NCBI RefSeq assembly: GCF_022802975.1
Contig: NZ_JAFEVZ010000001.1
Location: 186,001-250,000, forward strand
Reading direction: 5' to 3'
DNA: 64,000 nt
DNA from: Flavobacterium pectinovorum
GTDB lineage: Bacteria > Bacteroidota > Bacteroidia > Flavobacteriales > Flavobacteriaceae
Shown: positions 34,492 through 44,900 of the stretch, in pieces
Layout of the letters: every line of letters starts with the position of its first letter
Numbering within the stretch: position 1 is the first letter of the stretch
Position numbers and translations under genes: made by a program
Notes under the pieces: model-generated
Databases searched by the model: none
What the model was told of the DNA's origin: nothing
What the model saw: the letters and a program-made list of their open reading frames with translations, nothing else

Positions 34492-35939
34492 TAAATGGCT
34501 TTTAGGTTTTTAGCAGCAATTTTTATAAAGATAAAAAGCAGGCTAATCCAGAGGATAATAGAGATAATTGAAATGATTTCGCTTTTCAAAATATCAAAAA
34601 TCCCTTTTGGTTCATAATGAAACTCCTGTACGTCAGCCCAGTGTTCCTTGCCAATTGTGAGCGGTTTGTCATTTGGTCCCGGCTTTTTGTTGCTGATATA
34701 TTTGATTTGTAAAGCATTCATTTTTTGTGCCATGTCGTAACGATACGCTTCAGCCTGTTTCTGAAAATCGATGTACGAATCGTAATCGGTATTCGACAAT
34801 CCCATCGATACATTTTTCATGGCGATATACGGATTTATAAACGAAACTGTTTTTGAAAAACTGTTTTGCTTTTTATAAATCTCCAATAAATCTTCAAGAT
34901 GTTGGTTGTAAATATTCGAACTTATTCTTTCGCCTTCGGTCATAATAAAACCGGAATAATTGAAGGGTAATTTTTGAACCGAATCTACTTTGTAAGTCCG
35001 AAGCAGAGAATCCTTTATCGCTTTATAATGCGGATCATTCGGATTGTGGCTGTCACCTTGTTTCAGAATGTCCTTTTCAATATCGCTGTTGAACTGAATT
35101 TTTGAAGGCGCTTCGTAAATATAAGCGCCAATTGCCTGCGTTGTTCTCGGTAGAATAATGGTAAAAACCAACCAAATCCCAATTAACGAAATCAACGCTT
35201 TTTTTGAAGTTTTGCTTAGCGCCGAAATCAAAACGGCAATGGCGCAAAAAAATAACAGATATAGAAAATGAAAACCAATAAACAAGAGCATTTTAACAGT
35301 CTCGTCAAATGAAACGGCAAAGTTCTGAAGCAATAGCCAAACGAAAGCCAAAATAATAATCGTAGGGATAAAAAGCATCATAATGACAGATGCAATGCCG
35401 AGTGTTTTGCCGATTAAAAGCTGTTTCCAGCTGATACCCTGACTCAAAAGTAATTTTAATGTTCCGTTTTCTCTTTCGGCTGCGACCGAATTAAATCCGA
35501 GGAAAAAAATCAATAATGGCAGCAAAATTTGTAAAACCATAGCAATACTGATTTCTCCAAAACGAAGCATGCTGTTTGAAAATCCGGCTTCAGAAAAATT
35601 GGCTGTATTTTGTTTGTGAGCTTCCAGATAAATGGCATTTCCGAAAAAAGGTTCCATTCCAAATTCAAAAACGCTTAACGAAGTACTTTTTCGAAAAGCA
35701 AAATTTCCGTAATGTGCCATTCGGTGTGGGTTTTTATCCGGGTTTTTCAACCAGTCTTCCCTGGATTCATGCTGGTATTTTTCGCTGGTTTCATTTTGAT
35801 TCGTGTAATTCTCCCAGCCCGAAAAAGCAGCGTACAGCAATAAAATACCAATAAAAAGCGTAATGATATAAACAGCCTGATTTTTAAAAACAGATTTTCT
35901 GAAATGTTGGGCTATTAAATTTTCTATGTGTAATGACAT
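34491..35939 (-). CDS. ABC-2 type transporter permease (DUF3526-like, first of pair)
   Basis: 482 residues. An N-terminal helix (VYIITLFIGILLLYAAFSGW), a long extracytoplasmic loop, then helices such as ISIAMVLQILLPLLIFFLGF and TLGIASVIMMLFIPTIIILAF. The motif ERENGTLKLLLSQG after the second helix is the usual ABC-2 permease signature. A final helix is near IISIILWISLLFIFIKIA. The large loop between the first helices is typical of DUF3526 permeases found next to TonB receptors. Substrate unknown. Confidence 0.83.
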   Translation of the reverse strand: MSLHIENLIAQHFRKSVFKNQAVYIITLFIGILLLYAAFSGWENYTNQNETSEKYQHESREDWLKNPDKNPHRMAHYGNFAFRKSTSLSVFEFGMEPFFGNAIYLEAHKQNTANFSEAGFSNSMLRFGEISIAMVLQILLPLLIFFLGFNSVAAERENGTLKLLLSQGISWKQLLIGKTLGIASVIMMLFIPTIIILAFVWLLLQNFAVSFDETVKMLLFIGFHFLYLLFFCAIAVLISALSKTSKKALISLIGIWLVFTIILPRTTQAIGAYIYEAPSKIQFNSDIEKDILKQGDSHNPNDPHYKAIKDSLLRTYKVDSVQKLPFNYSGFIMTEGERISSNIYNQHLEDLLEIYKKQNSFSKTVSFINPYIAMKNVSMGLSNTDYDSYIDFQKQAEAYRYDMAQKMNALQIKYISNKKPGPNDKPLTIGKEHWADVQEFHYEPKGIFDILKSEIISIISIILWISLLFIFIKIAAKNLKAI

Positions 35940-35948
35940 AACTACAGA

Positions 35949-38246
35949 TTAAAATTTATAAGTTACGGTAAGCGTAGCATTTCTTGGGGCTCCGGGAAAT
36001 AATCTCAAATAATTCTGAGCGCCCAGCCAATAGGTTTTGTTGAAAATGTTTCCTGCATTTACAGCAACCTGAATGTTGCTTTTCTCTGGTTTATAATAGA
36101 CAGCGGCATCAAAAATGGTAAAATCAGGAAGTGTAAAATCTCTTGTAAACCATGGAATTTTGCTGCTTTGATACTGCATTCCAAAACCAACTCCGAAATT
36201 ATCCAAAGCAGAATCGGATTTGAAATTGTAACGGGTCCATAAGTTGGCGCTGTTTTTTGGCGTGTTTTGTTTTCTGGCGCCAATTAAGGAAGCATTGCGA
36301 TCGTTGGTAATTTTGGCATCGATATAACTGTACGAAGCATTGATTTGCCAGTCCGGGGTGATGTATCCGGCCAAATCACATTCGAAACCACGGCTGCGCT
36401 CAGAACCTCTGGTTACCAGTAAATCAGGATTTACAGGATCGTTGGCATTCATCAGGATATTGCGTTGGTTTATTTCGTAAACAGCTGCGTTAAAACTCAT
36501 TGAATTGTTTAAAAAAGTCGCTTTTAAACCTGCTTCTTTCAAATTGCTTTCGAGTGGATCAAACAAACTTCCACCTGGTAAACTTCCTGTTTGTGGCATC
36601 AACGTAACAGTGTTCGATTGTGGCTGATATCCTTCGAGATAAGTCGTATAAACATTGATAGCGGTATTAACTGCATACGTAATTCCCACACGAGGCAGTA
36701 AAGCCGATTTCTTAACGGTTAATTCGTTATTCGTCTCGTAATTGGTGATGTCTTCAAACCATTCGTTTCGTAATCCCAAAAGAAACGTAAACTTGTCCCA
36801 TTGAATCTGGTCCTGAATATAAATAGCATTCGTAGTGGTTAAAGCCGATGGTAATGCTGTTCTGACATTCAAAGTATAATCATCAGGGCTTCTTACAGTA
36901 TAAGTCGGATTATTTAAATTAAAATAATTCACATTTGGTTTTGGGAAAACAACGCCGTCAATTGTAGTAGTTTGATAATTTGATGCATTTGCGGGTACAA
37001 AAGTGCTTGCAACAGTTCCGTCTTTCAACAGGTAACCTCTGGCTGCGTTTTGTCCGCCGCCTTTTGTTTTGTTCCAGCTGCTTAAATCGTAACCCGTTAG
37101 TAGTTTATGATGCAGTTTTCCGGTTTTGAAATCGAAATTTAAAAAGGCGGTTAAGTTGTCCACATTCCAGTATTGCTGGCGCTGTACAAACTGCATCATC
37201 GCAAGGCTTGTTACAGGCTGGTTGTTCATGTCTACGGCAAATCCGTTTGTGGTTCGGTGTTCCTGCAAATCTTCTCTCCAGGATTGTTTCATGTAAGAGG
37301 CATTAAAACCAATTTTTGAAGTGAATTTATGAGAGAAATTGGTAGTGAAAATCATTTCTTTCGATTTAAAAAAATCACTTGGCGCACCTAAATTCAGGCT
37401 TATTGGTGTTTTGTTCAGACTTGTAACACCGGCAACAGCTCCAAATATAGGCTGCCCGCGATCCAGAATTCCTGTCATGTCGCTCAAAATCAATTCGGTA
37501 TTGACAGCCGTTTTTTCATTCGGAATATAACTGAAAGACGGGGAGAACAAATACGATTTATTGCCCACTAAATCACGAAACGATTTTGCTTCCTGATACG
37601 CTGCATTTACACGATACAATAATGTTTTTGATTCATTTAAAGGGCCGGTAAAATCCAGCGTTCCTCTGAATGTGCTAAAGCTTCCGGCACTCAGGCTTAT
37701 TTCTTTTCGGTCAGTTGCCAAAGGTTTTTTGGTAACTAAATTTATACTTCCGCCCGGATCTACAGATGAGAAAGTGGCGCTCGACGGGCCTTTAATTACT
37801 TCGACACGCTCAATATTACTGGTAAGCGGCTGCAGGAAATAATATTGGCGGGTACGCATTCCGTTGATGATTTGTCCCTCTTCGTTCTGGCTGATCCCTC
37901 TGATGGTGTATTGATTGTAATAACTTGCCGGAATCACACCGCTTGTCATTTTTACCGCATCGGCCAGATAAATTGCGGCTTTGTCTGCAATTAATTCTTT
38001 GGTAACCGTAGAAATTGATTGTGGAATGTCTTTGTTAAGCGAAGCCGTTTTTGTTGCGCCAAAAGAATAATCGCTGTTGTATTTTCGGGAAGAACGGCCT
38101 ATGATTTCTACGGCTTGGAGTTCGTTTAATTTGGCTTCCGTTTTAATGGAATCCTTAGCGATACTGTCGTTACTTTTTGTATTTGTCTGCGCTTTTAAGT
38201 AAGCAGAGCTAAAGACAAAAAACAGTACTATAAATATATGTTTCAT
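35949..38246 (-). CDS. TonB-dependent receptor (siderophore-receptor-like)
   Basis: 765 residues with a signal peptide (cleaved after LKAQ), a plug domain (DIPQSISTVTKELIADKAA, YTIRGISQNEEGQIINGMR, ERVEVIKGPSSATFSSVDPG, GSINLVTKKPL) and a beta-barrel ending in the aromatic strand ATLTVTYKF. The plug matches ferric-siderophore-type receptors (FhuA/FecA class). It has no SusC-type carboxypeptidase-like N-terminal domain. It lies between the ABC ATPase (28-bp gap) and the two permeases (9-bp gap), so it is one operon with them. The cargo is likely a metal complex (inference). Confidence 0.9.
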   Translation of the reverse strand: MKHIFIVLFFVFSSAYLKAQTNTKSNDSIAKDSIKTEAKLNELQAVEIIGRSSRKYNSDYSFGATKTASLNKDIPQSISTVTKELIADKAAIYLADAVKMTSGVIPASYYNQYTIRGISQNEEGQIINGMRTRQYYFLQPLTSNIERVEVIKGPSSATFSSVDPGGSINLVTKKPLATDRKEISLSAGSFSTFRGTLDFTGPLNESKTLLYRVNAAYQEAKSFRDLVGNKSYLFSPSFSYIPNEKTAVNTELILSDMTGILDRGQPIFGAVAGVTSLNKTPISLNLGAPSDFFKSKEMIFTTNFSHKFTSKIGFNASYMKQSWREDLQEHRTTNGFAVDMNNQPVTSLAMMQFVQRQQYWNVDNLTAFLNFDFKTGKLHHKLLTGYDLSSWNKTKGGGQNAARGYLLKDGTVASTFVPANASNYQTTTIDGVVFPKPNVNYFNLNNPTYTVRSPDDYTLNVRTALPSALTTTNAIYIQDQIQWDKFTFLLGLRNEWFEDITNYETNNELTVKKSALLPRVGITYAVNTAINVYTTYLEGYQPQSNTVTLMPQTGSLPGGSLFDPLESNLKEAGLKATFLNNSMSFNAAVYEINQRNILMNANDPVNPDLLVTRGSERSRGFECDLAGYITPDWQINASYSYIDAKITNDRNASLIGARKQNTPKNSANLWTRYNFKSDSALDNFGVGFGMQYQSSKIPWFTRDFTLPDFTIFDAAVYYKPEKSNIQVAVNAGNIFNKTYWLGAQNYLRLFPGAPRNATLTVTYKF

Positions 38247-38274
38247 TTTTTATGTAGATGGAAATTCTTCCTTT

Positions 38275-38970
38275 TTAAACAGTTTGTAAATACAAATCTT
38301 CCAATTCGTTTGCTGATATTTTTTCGGCTTCAATAATCGTCACCAGATTGCCTTGTTTCATAATTCCGATGTGTGTGGCGACTTCTCTGGCTCTGAAAAT
38401 ATCGTGTGTAGCCATCAAAATAGCCGTTCCGTCTGCCGAAAGTTCTTTCAGGATTTGAGAGAATTCGTTGGAAGCTTTCGGGTCTAAACCGCTCGTAGGT
38501 TCGTCTAACAATAACACTTTTGCTCTTTTGGCTATAGCAATTGCAATACCCACTTTTTGGCGCATTCCTTTTGAGTAACCGCCCAGATTTTGGTCATGAG
38601 CCGTAATTTGCAAACCGGCTTTGGTTAAAAAATAAGTCAGTTCTCCGGTTGAATATTTAAATCCGGCAAGGGACGAAAAGAATTTCAGGTTTTCCAGTCC
38701 AGTAAGATTTGGGTATAACATTACCGTTTCAGGAATGTATGCCACATCTTTTTTGGTCTTATCTGCATCGGTAACTACCGAAATATTGTTGATTTTAATT
38801 TCGCCATGGGTTGGTTTTATAAAACCCAGAAACAAATTTATGGTAGTCGTTTTTCCGGCACCATTTTGTCCCAACAGCGCAAAAATTTCTCCTTGTTTAA
38901 TGGTTAAATTCAAAGCATTCAAAGCAATTTGATCGCCGTATTTTTTAGTCAGGTTTTCTGCGGTAAGCAT
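38275..38970 (-). CDS. ABC transporter ATP-binding protein
   Basis: 231 residues. Walker A GQNGAGKTT, Q-loop region, signature GGYSKGMRQKVG, Walker B VLLLDEPTSGLD and H-loop MATHDIF are all intact. The organisation matches ABC-2 systems (NosF/CcmA type), with the two permeases encoded downstream. Confidence 0.92.
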   Translation of the reverse strand: MLTAENLTKKYGDQIALNALNLTIKQGEIFALLGQNGAGKTTTINLFLGFIKPTHGEIKINNISVVTDADKTKKDVAYIPETVMLYPNLTGLENLKFFSSLAGFKYSTGELTYFLTKAGLQITAHDQNLGGYSKGMRQKVGIAIAIAKRAKVLLLDEPTSGLDPKASNEFSQILKELSADGTAILMATHDIFRAREVATHIGIMKQGNLVTIIEAEKISANELEDLYLQTV

Positions 38971-39210
38971 CTTTTATATTTGTTTGGAATTATGAATATG
39001 GAATGATTTGATCCACAAAAACACCAAGGCGCTTTTGAACCAAATCGTATTGTCGGAATAAGGAAGGAGTTTACGATGTAATATTTTAAAAAAAAGGCGT
39101 AATATAATTTCAGCGGAAAAGTTTCCGTTAGAAAAAGACGTACGAATAGGAGTGTTCTTCACTTTCTGTTAAAAGCAAATGAATGATTCTTTTTAAAGTA
39201 ATATAGTAAA

Positions 39211-39564
39211 CTAAGCCAGAGCAGGAGGTGCTCTTAAAGAAAAAAGACTGCCCTTGAAAAACGCTGCAGTTATTAGGTTGTAAGCGAATTCCTGTACAGT
39301 AGGAATGTGTGTTTTATGAAAGGTATAAGTAGAAAATGTGTTGGGAATAAATGTGCTAAATCCAAAATGACATATAGAACAATTATTCTCTACATCATGG
39401 CTGTGGGTGATTTGCTTTTGACCCGGAGTGTATTTATGGTCGCAATGTTTCTCATGAATTTGCGTATAAATATGCTCGTAAGAGTGAACCGTCTGAAAAA
39501 GCATTGCGAACAATACCGTTACAGACATTAAAAGATTAATTATGACGAATTTCTTTTTATTCAT
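39211..39564 (-). CDS. Small His/Cys-rich membrane-anchored protein (putative metal binding)
   Basis: 117 residues from ATG 39564 (MNKKKFVIINLLMSVTVLFA); an in-frame TTG at 39609 lies in the promoter/operator region and is unlikely. An N-terminal helix or signal anchor is followed by a cluster of metal ligands: HSYEHIYTQIHEKHCDHKY, then HSHDVENNCSICHFGF. The C-terminus SLRAPPALA resembles the R-G/A-P-P ends of small DUF2946-like metal-associated proteins. It precedes the ABC/TonB genes by 240 bp on the same strand, which suggests a metal-linked operon. Family not identified with certainty. Confidence 0.68.
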   Translation of the reverse strand: MNKKKFVIINLLMSVTVLFAMLFQTVHSYEHIYTQIHEKHCDHKYTPGQKQITHSHDVENNCSICHFGFSTFIPNTFSTYTFHKTHIPTVQEFAYNLITAAFFKGSLFSLRAPPALA

Positions 39565-39594
39565 TCTTGGTTTGGGAATTTCAGTCACAGTAAC

Positions 39595-39614
39595 GCAACT
39601 AAGTTGCAAATGTA
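39595..39614 (-). promoter_or_regulatory. Palindromic operator candidate at the promoter of the His/Cys gene
   Basis: GCAACT-A-AGTTGC at 39595-39607 is a 6-1-6 inverted repeat. TACATTTG, a -7 match, lies immediately upstream on the minus strand (39614-39607), so the palindrome covers the expected transcription start. A possible -33 TTG (39640-39638) is 23 bp away, which is long. The position suits a metal-responsive repressor of the Fur/Zur type (inference). Confidence 0.5.
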
Positions 39615-39697
39615 AGGATCTTAATTTGGAAATTTTGCAAAGTTGTGTTTAATTTTTTTAAAACAAGAAAGATATTCGTTAATGAAATTTAAAAGGT

Positions 39698-40300
39698 CTA
39701 ATTAATGCCCCATTTTTTTCTTTTTCCGAATAATAAAAACAAGGCACTTTTTACCCTTTCTTCAAGCGAAGAACGCAGAATTGAAAAGGCTTTGGTAATT
39801 TGAGCCTCAACGGTTTTAATGGATACCTCCAGATGTTCCGCAATTTCGATATTGGTCAGACCTTCTTTTTTGCTTAAAATAAAAACTTCCTTGCACTTAG
39901 GAGGTAAACTTTCTATCTCTTTATTTACTACCTTTAATACGCGTTGAAAAGATTCAGAGTCATCTTCAGCAACAACCGAATTTAAGGCATCATGATAGGT
40001 TTTTTCGAGAGAAAACAAGGATTGATTTTTTCGGTACAAATCGATGAATTCATTATAAACTAATTTATAAAGAAAACTTTTGATGGCATGATCGGTTTTT
40101 AAACGGGCTCTTTGCTCCCAAACTTTTATAAAGACATTTTGAACGATGTCTTCGGCACTGTAAATATTTTTGACAAGGCTGTTGGCATAAACACAAAGTT
40201 TATGATGGTAAGTATCGATGAGATAAGTATAGGCACCTTCATCTCCATTTTTTAGAGACTCAATTAGGGTGTTGTTATCGTTGTAATCATCGGTTTTCAT
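39698..40300 (-). CDS. ECF RNA polymerase sigma factor (FecI-like)
   Basis: 200 residues with region 2 (AYTYLIDTYHHKLCVYANSL ... YSAEDIVQNVFIKVWE) and region 4 (SLPPKCKEVFILSKKEGLTN, then IEIAEHLEVSIKTVEAQITK). This is the Bacteroidota ECF class paired with FecR. It is divergent from the fecR-like gene (280-bp gap), while in most such clusters the two are co-directional. TATATTTG at 40313-40306 on the minus strand fits the -7 consensus, only ~6 bp from the ATG. Confidence 0.92.
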   Translation of the reverse strand: MKTDDYNDNNTLIESLKNGDEGAYTYLIDTYHHKLCVYANSLVKNIYSAEDIVQNVFIKVWEQRARLKTDHAIKSFLYKLVYNEFIDLYRKNQSLFSLEKTYHDALNSVVAEDDSESFQRVLKVVNKEIESLPPKCKEVFILSKKEGLTNIEIAEHLEVSIKTVEAQITKAFSILRSSLEERVKSALFLLFGKRKKWGIN

Positions 40301-40580
40301 AGTAACAAATATATAAATTTAAAATTTTAAGACTTAAATCAGCAGGTATAATTCTTTAAAATTGGCGCTTATTTAGATTTTCTATTTGAATTTTATTACA
40401 AATAAAAAAACCATAAAATTGCAAAGATAGAGTATTTATGTATTTAATTCTATCGAATTAGTAGAATTTATTGAAAGAAAAGACTTGTGAAAAATAAAAA
40501 AATCAGCAAAATCAAAAAAACTTTATCAAATTGTTAGGGTTTTTCTTTTTGGCTTCGTAATAATATTAAAAAAAGATAAT
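40301..40580. promoter_or_regulatory. Divergent intergenic region between the sigma factor and fecR-like genes
   Basis: 280 bp of AT-rich sequence. On the minus side TATATTTG (40313-40306) is a -7 match. On the plus side I see a TTG near 40532 but no clear -7 TAnnTTTG; an ECF-type promoter is possible but cannot be shown from one sequence. Confidence 0.4.
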
Positions 40581-41732
40581 ATGACAGTAAAAAAGTCAGA
40601 AGAATTAATGGTGAAATTTATCACAAATCAGGCCAGTCAGGATGAGATTGAAATGCTGACGGAGTGGTTAAAGGATGAGGGAAACCAAATTGAGTTCAGG
40701 GAATTTGTAAAGACAAATTACGCAATTGATACCGCTGTGAATAGTTTTGATTCTGCTGAGGTTAGAAGACAGCTATCAGAAAGGATTCAGAAAGAAAATA
40801 ATGTTTTTTATAAAAGAAGGTTTTCTTCTTATTATAAATATGCTGCGATTTTGGTGGTTGCTTTAGGCGGATTTTATTTTTATAAAAATTCGAATGTATC
40901 AAATGAGAAACAAAATGTTATTATTCCGAGGCAGGATGAAATTGTATTGCAATTAGATAACAATTCGGAAGAGGAAATTGATACCGCTGACACCCGAAAC
41001 CTAACCGATAAAGATGGCAACATAATTGGAAGACAGGAAAAAAACAGGCTGGTGTACAATAAAGCGTATGCTGAAGGGAAATTGGTTTACAATACCATTA
41101 AAATTCCGTACGGTAAAAAATTTGAAGTACAGCTATCAGACGGAACCCTTGTACATCTGAATGCCGGAACTCAATTGACATATCCGGTACAGTTTTTAAA
41201 AAATCAGGGAAGAATGGTACAATTGGCAGGTGAAGCTTTTTTTGATGTTGCCAAAGACAAGGCGCATCCGTTTACGGTAAAGACACAGGAAGTAAGTGTT
41301 GAGGTTTTGGGAACCAGGTTTAATGCAGATGCGTACAGGGATAATAGTAGCACTGATATTGTGCTGGTCGAGGGTAAAGTTTCGCTTTATAAAGGTCAGA
41401 GAACAAATGAAAATCAGGTGTATTTAAAACCGGGTTCAAAAGGTTCAAATACAAAAGGACAGTTTGCAATTACGACAGAAGAAGTAAATACAGATTATTA
41501 TACAGCCTGGGTAAAAGGAAGTTTAGTATTTAAAAATGCTTCATTTAGTGATATTATCAAAAAATTGGAACGTCGCTATAATGTGACTTTCATTAACAGG
41601 AATAAAATGCTTGGAAAAGAAATTTTTAATGCCCGTTTTGATAATGAGCCAATTGAAGTGGTGCTGAAATACTTTAGCGACAGTTACGCAATAGATTATA
41701 CTATTAACAGAGATAAAATTACGATTAAATAG
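40581..41732 (+). CDS. FecR family anti-sigma factor
   Basis: 383 residues: cytoplasmic N-terminal helix bundle (~1-80), one transmembrane helix (YAAILVVALGGFYFY, ~87-101), a periplasmic FecR domain (KKFEVQLSDGTLVHLNAGTQ, then GEAFFDVAKDKAHPFTVKT and VEVLGTRFNADAY) and a C-terminal DUF4974 domain (FSDIIKKLERRYNVTFINRN). It should hold the divergently encoded ECF sigma factor until the STN domain of the SusC receptor signals substrate. Confidence 0.92.
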   Translation: MTVKKSEELMVKFITNQASQDEIEMLTEWLKDEGNQIEFREFVKTNYAIDTAVNSFDSAEVRRQLSERIQKENNVFYKRRFSSYYKYAAILVVALGGFYFYKNSNVSNEKQNVIIPRQDEIVLQLDNNSEEEIDTADTRNLTDKDGNIIGRQEKNRLVYNKAYAEGKLVYNTIKIPYGKKFEVQLSDGTLVHLNAGTQLTYPVQFLKNQGRMVQLAGEAFFDVAKDKAHPFTVKTQEVSVEVLGTRFNADAYRDNSSTDIVLVEGKVSLYKGQRTNENQVYLKPGSKGSNTKGQFAITTEEVNTDYYTAWVKGSLVFKNASFSDIIKKLERRYNVTFINRNKMLGKEIFNARFDNEPIEVVLKYFSDSYAIDYTINRDKITIK

Positions 41733-41928
41733 AGAATAAAGAGAATAAATAAAGAGACAAGATTGAAAAATCTAAAATCAACAATCTAAAATAAATTAAA
41801 TGCCTATGTAACAAAAGTCCAAAATAAGGATTGCTGTTTATAAAAAACCGGAAAATGCGCCAACATTTCCCGGTTGTATGAATGCAATCAGTTAAATAAC
41901 CAATTACACTAAAAAACATTTTAAAAGT

Positions 41929-44900
41929 ATGAAAAAACTATTGAACAAAATCAGGTTCGACAAGCCTTTTTTGAAATTTGATTTAAAAATGAAACTGACG
42001 ACATTATTATTACTAACCACCTTGTCTGTTATGCAAGCGGGTGTGACCTATTCTCAAAAGGCCAGACTTTCTTTCAGTGCCAGCAATATGACTGTTGGAA
42101 AAGCAATTGAAAAGCTTGAGTACACCAGTGATTACAGATTTGTATATAACGTAAGATCGGTTGATTTAGACCGCAAAATAGATGTTAACTTAACTAATGC
42201 ATCTATTGAAACGATATTGAATACGATTTTTAAAAATTCAGGTACTGATTTCAAAGTGAGTGGATCCCATATTGTTTTGACACCAAAAAAAGCACCTGTT
42301 GAAAAACCTGTAGCTGCAGTAAAAGAAGTACTTGTACAGGATTTTATCGTAAAAGGAAGGGTAACCGATGAGAAAGGGATGCCTTTAGTAGGTGCTGCCA
42401 TTTCTGACAATGGTTCAGGAAGAGGTGTACAAACCGATTTTAACGGAGACTATCAGATTATTACTGTAAACAGCGAAACTACTTTGGCTTTTGCTTATTT
42501 AGGATACGTTAGACAGGAAATAAAAGTGGAAGGAAGAAGTGTTATCAATGTGGTATTGAAGGAAGATATTCAGGAATTAGGTGAGGTGGTATTAACAACC
42601 GGATATCAGAATATTAAAGCAGAGCAGTCAACAGGATCTTTCTCTAATTTAAAAGCAAAAGATTTTCAGGAACAGCGTTTAAGCAGTTTAGATAAAATAT
42701 TAGAAGGACGTATTGTTGGATATCAGGATGGTAAAATCCGTGGGACTACGACTATGAATGGGTTAACAACTCCATTATATGTAATTGACGGTTTTCCGAT
42801 AGAAAATACAAAATTCACTCCTTATTTTAGTATAGAGGAAAATCTTCCTAACTTAAACTTAGAGGATGTTGAAAGTATTACTGTTCTTAAAGATGCAGCA
42901 GCATCTTCTATTTACGGTGCGCGTGCAGCAAATGGTGTAGTTGTAATTACCACCAAAAAAGCAAAAGCCGGAAAAACAAATATTTCTTTTTCAAGTAATT
43001 TAACCATTACTCCTTATCGAAATTATACCGGAAACCTAACCAGTTCAGCAGATATAATTGATTTAGAAAAAGGATGGGCTGCTAAAAACCCTAATTTGCA
43101 AGGAGCAAACAGTGCTGTTTATGCAAAATCATTACTAAATAATGCTGTATTTACAAGTTTAGGAATGCAGGCGCAGTTAAATGGATATGCTGGAAATATT
43201 TCGCAGACAGAAGCAAATAACCGTTTAAATGCACTGGCTGGACAAGGTTATAAATATTATGATGATATTGCCAGATACGCAAAACGCAGTCAATTTATGA
43301 CACAATATAACGTAAGTTTAGGGAAAGCTTCTGAAACGAACAGTTTCAATGCTTCTTTGACTTATAAAGATAATAAACTGGAAGACAAGTATTCTGATAA
43401 TAAGTCTATTGGTTTAAACCTGAAAAACTCAACAGAAATTACGAGTTGGCTTACTTTAGATTTAGGTACTTACATCAATTACGGCAAAAGTAATACACAA
43501 ACGTACAATGCTTTTGTGCCAGGATTTAAAACTCAGATGTACAGTCAATTAGTAAATAATGATGGCTCAAATTTTATTTCTACCGCAGCATCCCGATTCA
43601 ATAATTTTACATTGCAGTCCATGCAGACGTATGGTCTTTACAACATGGATATTACGCCAATGGAAGAATTTGGACGAAATATAAATGAAGGGCAAAACTT
43701 CCTGAACAGAACTTTTGCAAAATTTAATGTAAAGTTTAGTAAAGCACTTACTTACAATGCAATGTTTCAGTACGAGTATGGTGTTGACCGTGGCAGTTTA
43801 ATAAGAGAAAAAGAATCTTTTGATGTTAGGTCTACAGTAAACGGTTTGGCAACGATTGCTAATAACAAAGCGGTTTATAATTTGCCTTACGGAGATATTT
43901 TAAAAGAAACGAATCAGTTTTCTAATGCTTACAATTTCCGTCAGCAGTTAAATTTTGATCAGACTTTTAATAAAGTGCACGACGTAACTGCCATTGCAGG
44001 TATGGAAATACGTCACGCAAAAGTAGAATATGGTGACAACACACGTTACGGCTGGGATGAGCAGACTTTATCTTTTACCCCCGTAAATCAGGCAGATTTG
44101 CTTAAAGTGTACGGGTCTGTTTTTGGAGGATCTATGAGAGTTAATGATTTCGCAGGAGATCGTGAATTGGTAAACCGTTATGTCTCTTTTTATGGAACAG
44201 GTGGTTATACTTATGACAGAAAATATTCAGTAACAGGAAGTTTACGCTGGGACCGTTCTAACCTTTGGGGAACAGATAATAAATATCAAAATAAGCCAAC
44301 CTGGTCTACCGGAGCAGCCTGGAATATTGATAAAGAATCTTTTTTTGCAGTTGAATGGATAAACGCACTTAAACTTCGTGCTTCGTATGGTATCGGAGGA
44401 AACGTGGCCAAAGACTCAGCACCTTATTTAACGGCAGGTTATTATGCTAATCCAAATGTTGGAGGAAATCAGGGTTATATTAATTCAAGACCAAATCCTG
44501 AATTATCATGGGAAAAAACAACGACAACCAATATCGGTTTAGATTTTTCATTTTTTAGTAACAGATTAAGCGGAACTTTTGATCTGTACAATAAAAAAGG
44601 ACAGGATTTATTAGCAAACAGTAACGGAATCCCAACAGAAGGTTTTGGTTATGATACTAATAAAATAAATAATGGAGAAATGACCAACAAAGGGATCGAA
44701 ACCAGTTTAAGAGGAACTATCATCAAAACACCTTCTTTCTCCTGGGATGCCTCAGTTTTATATGCTTATAATAAAAATAAAGTCGATTTCGTAAAAGTAG
44801 AAGCACCGGCAGCTTACCTGCTGTTAGATGTTCCTTATGCTTATCCAAGAGTAGGGAATGACTACAATACGATTTACGGTTATGCATGGGCAGGTTTAAG

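Noticed and set aside
38974..39162. 62-codon minus-strand frame just before the ABC ATPase gene
   Set aside because: Low-complexity, no recognisable family or signal; the region looks like untranslated leader.
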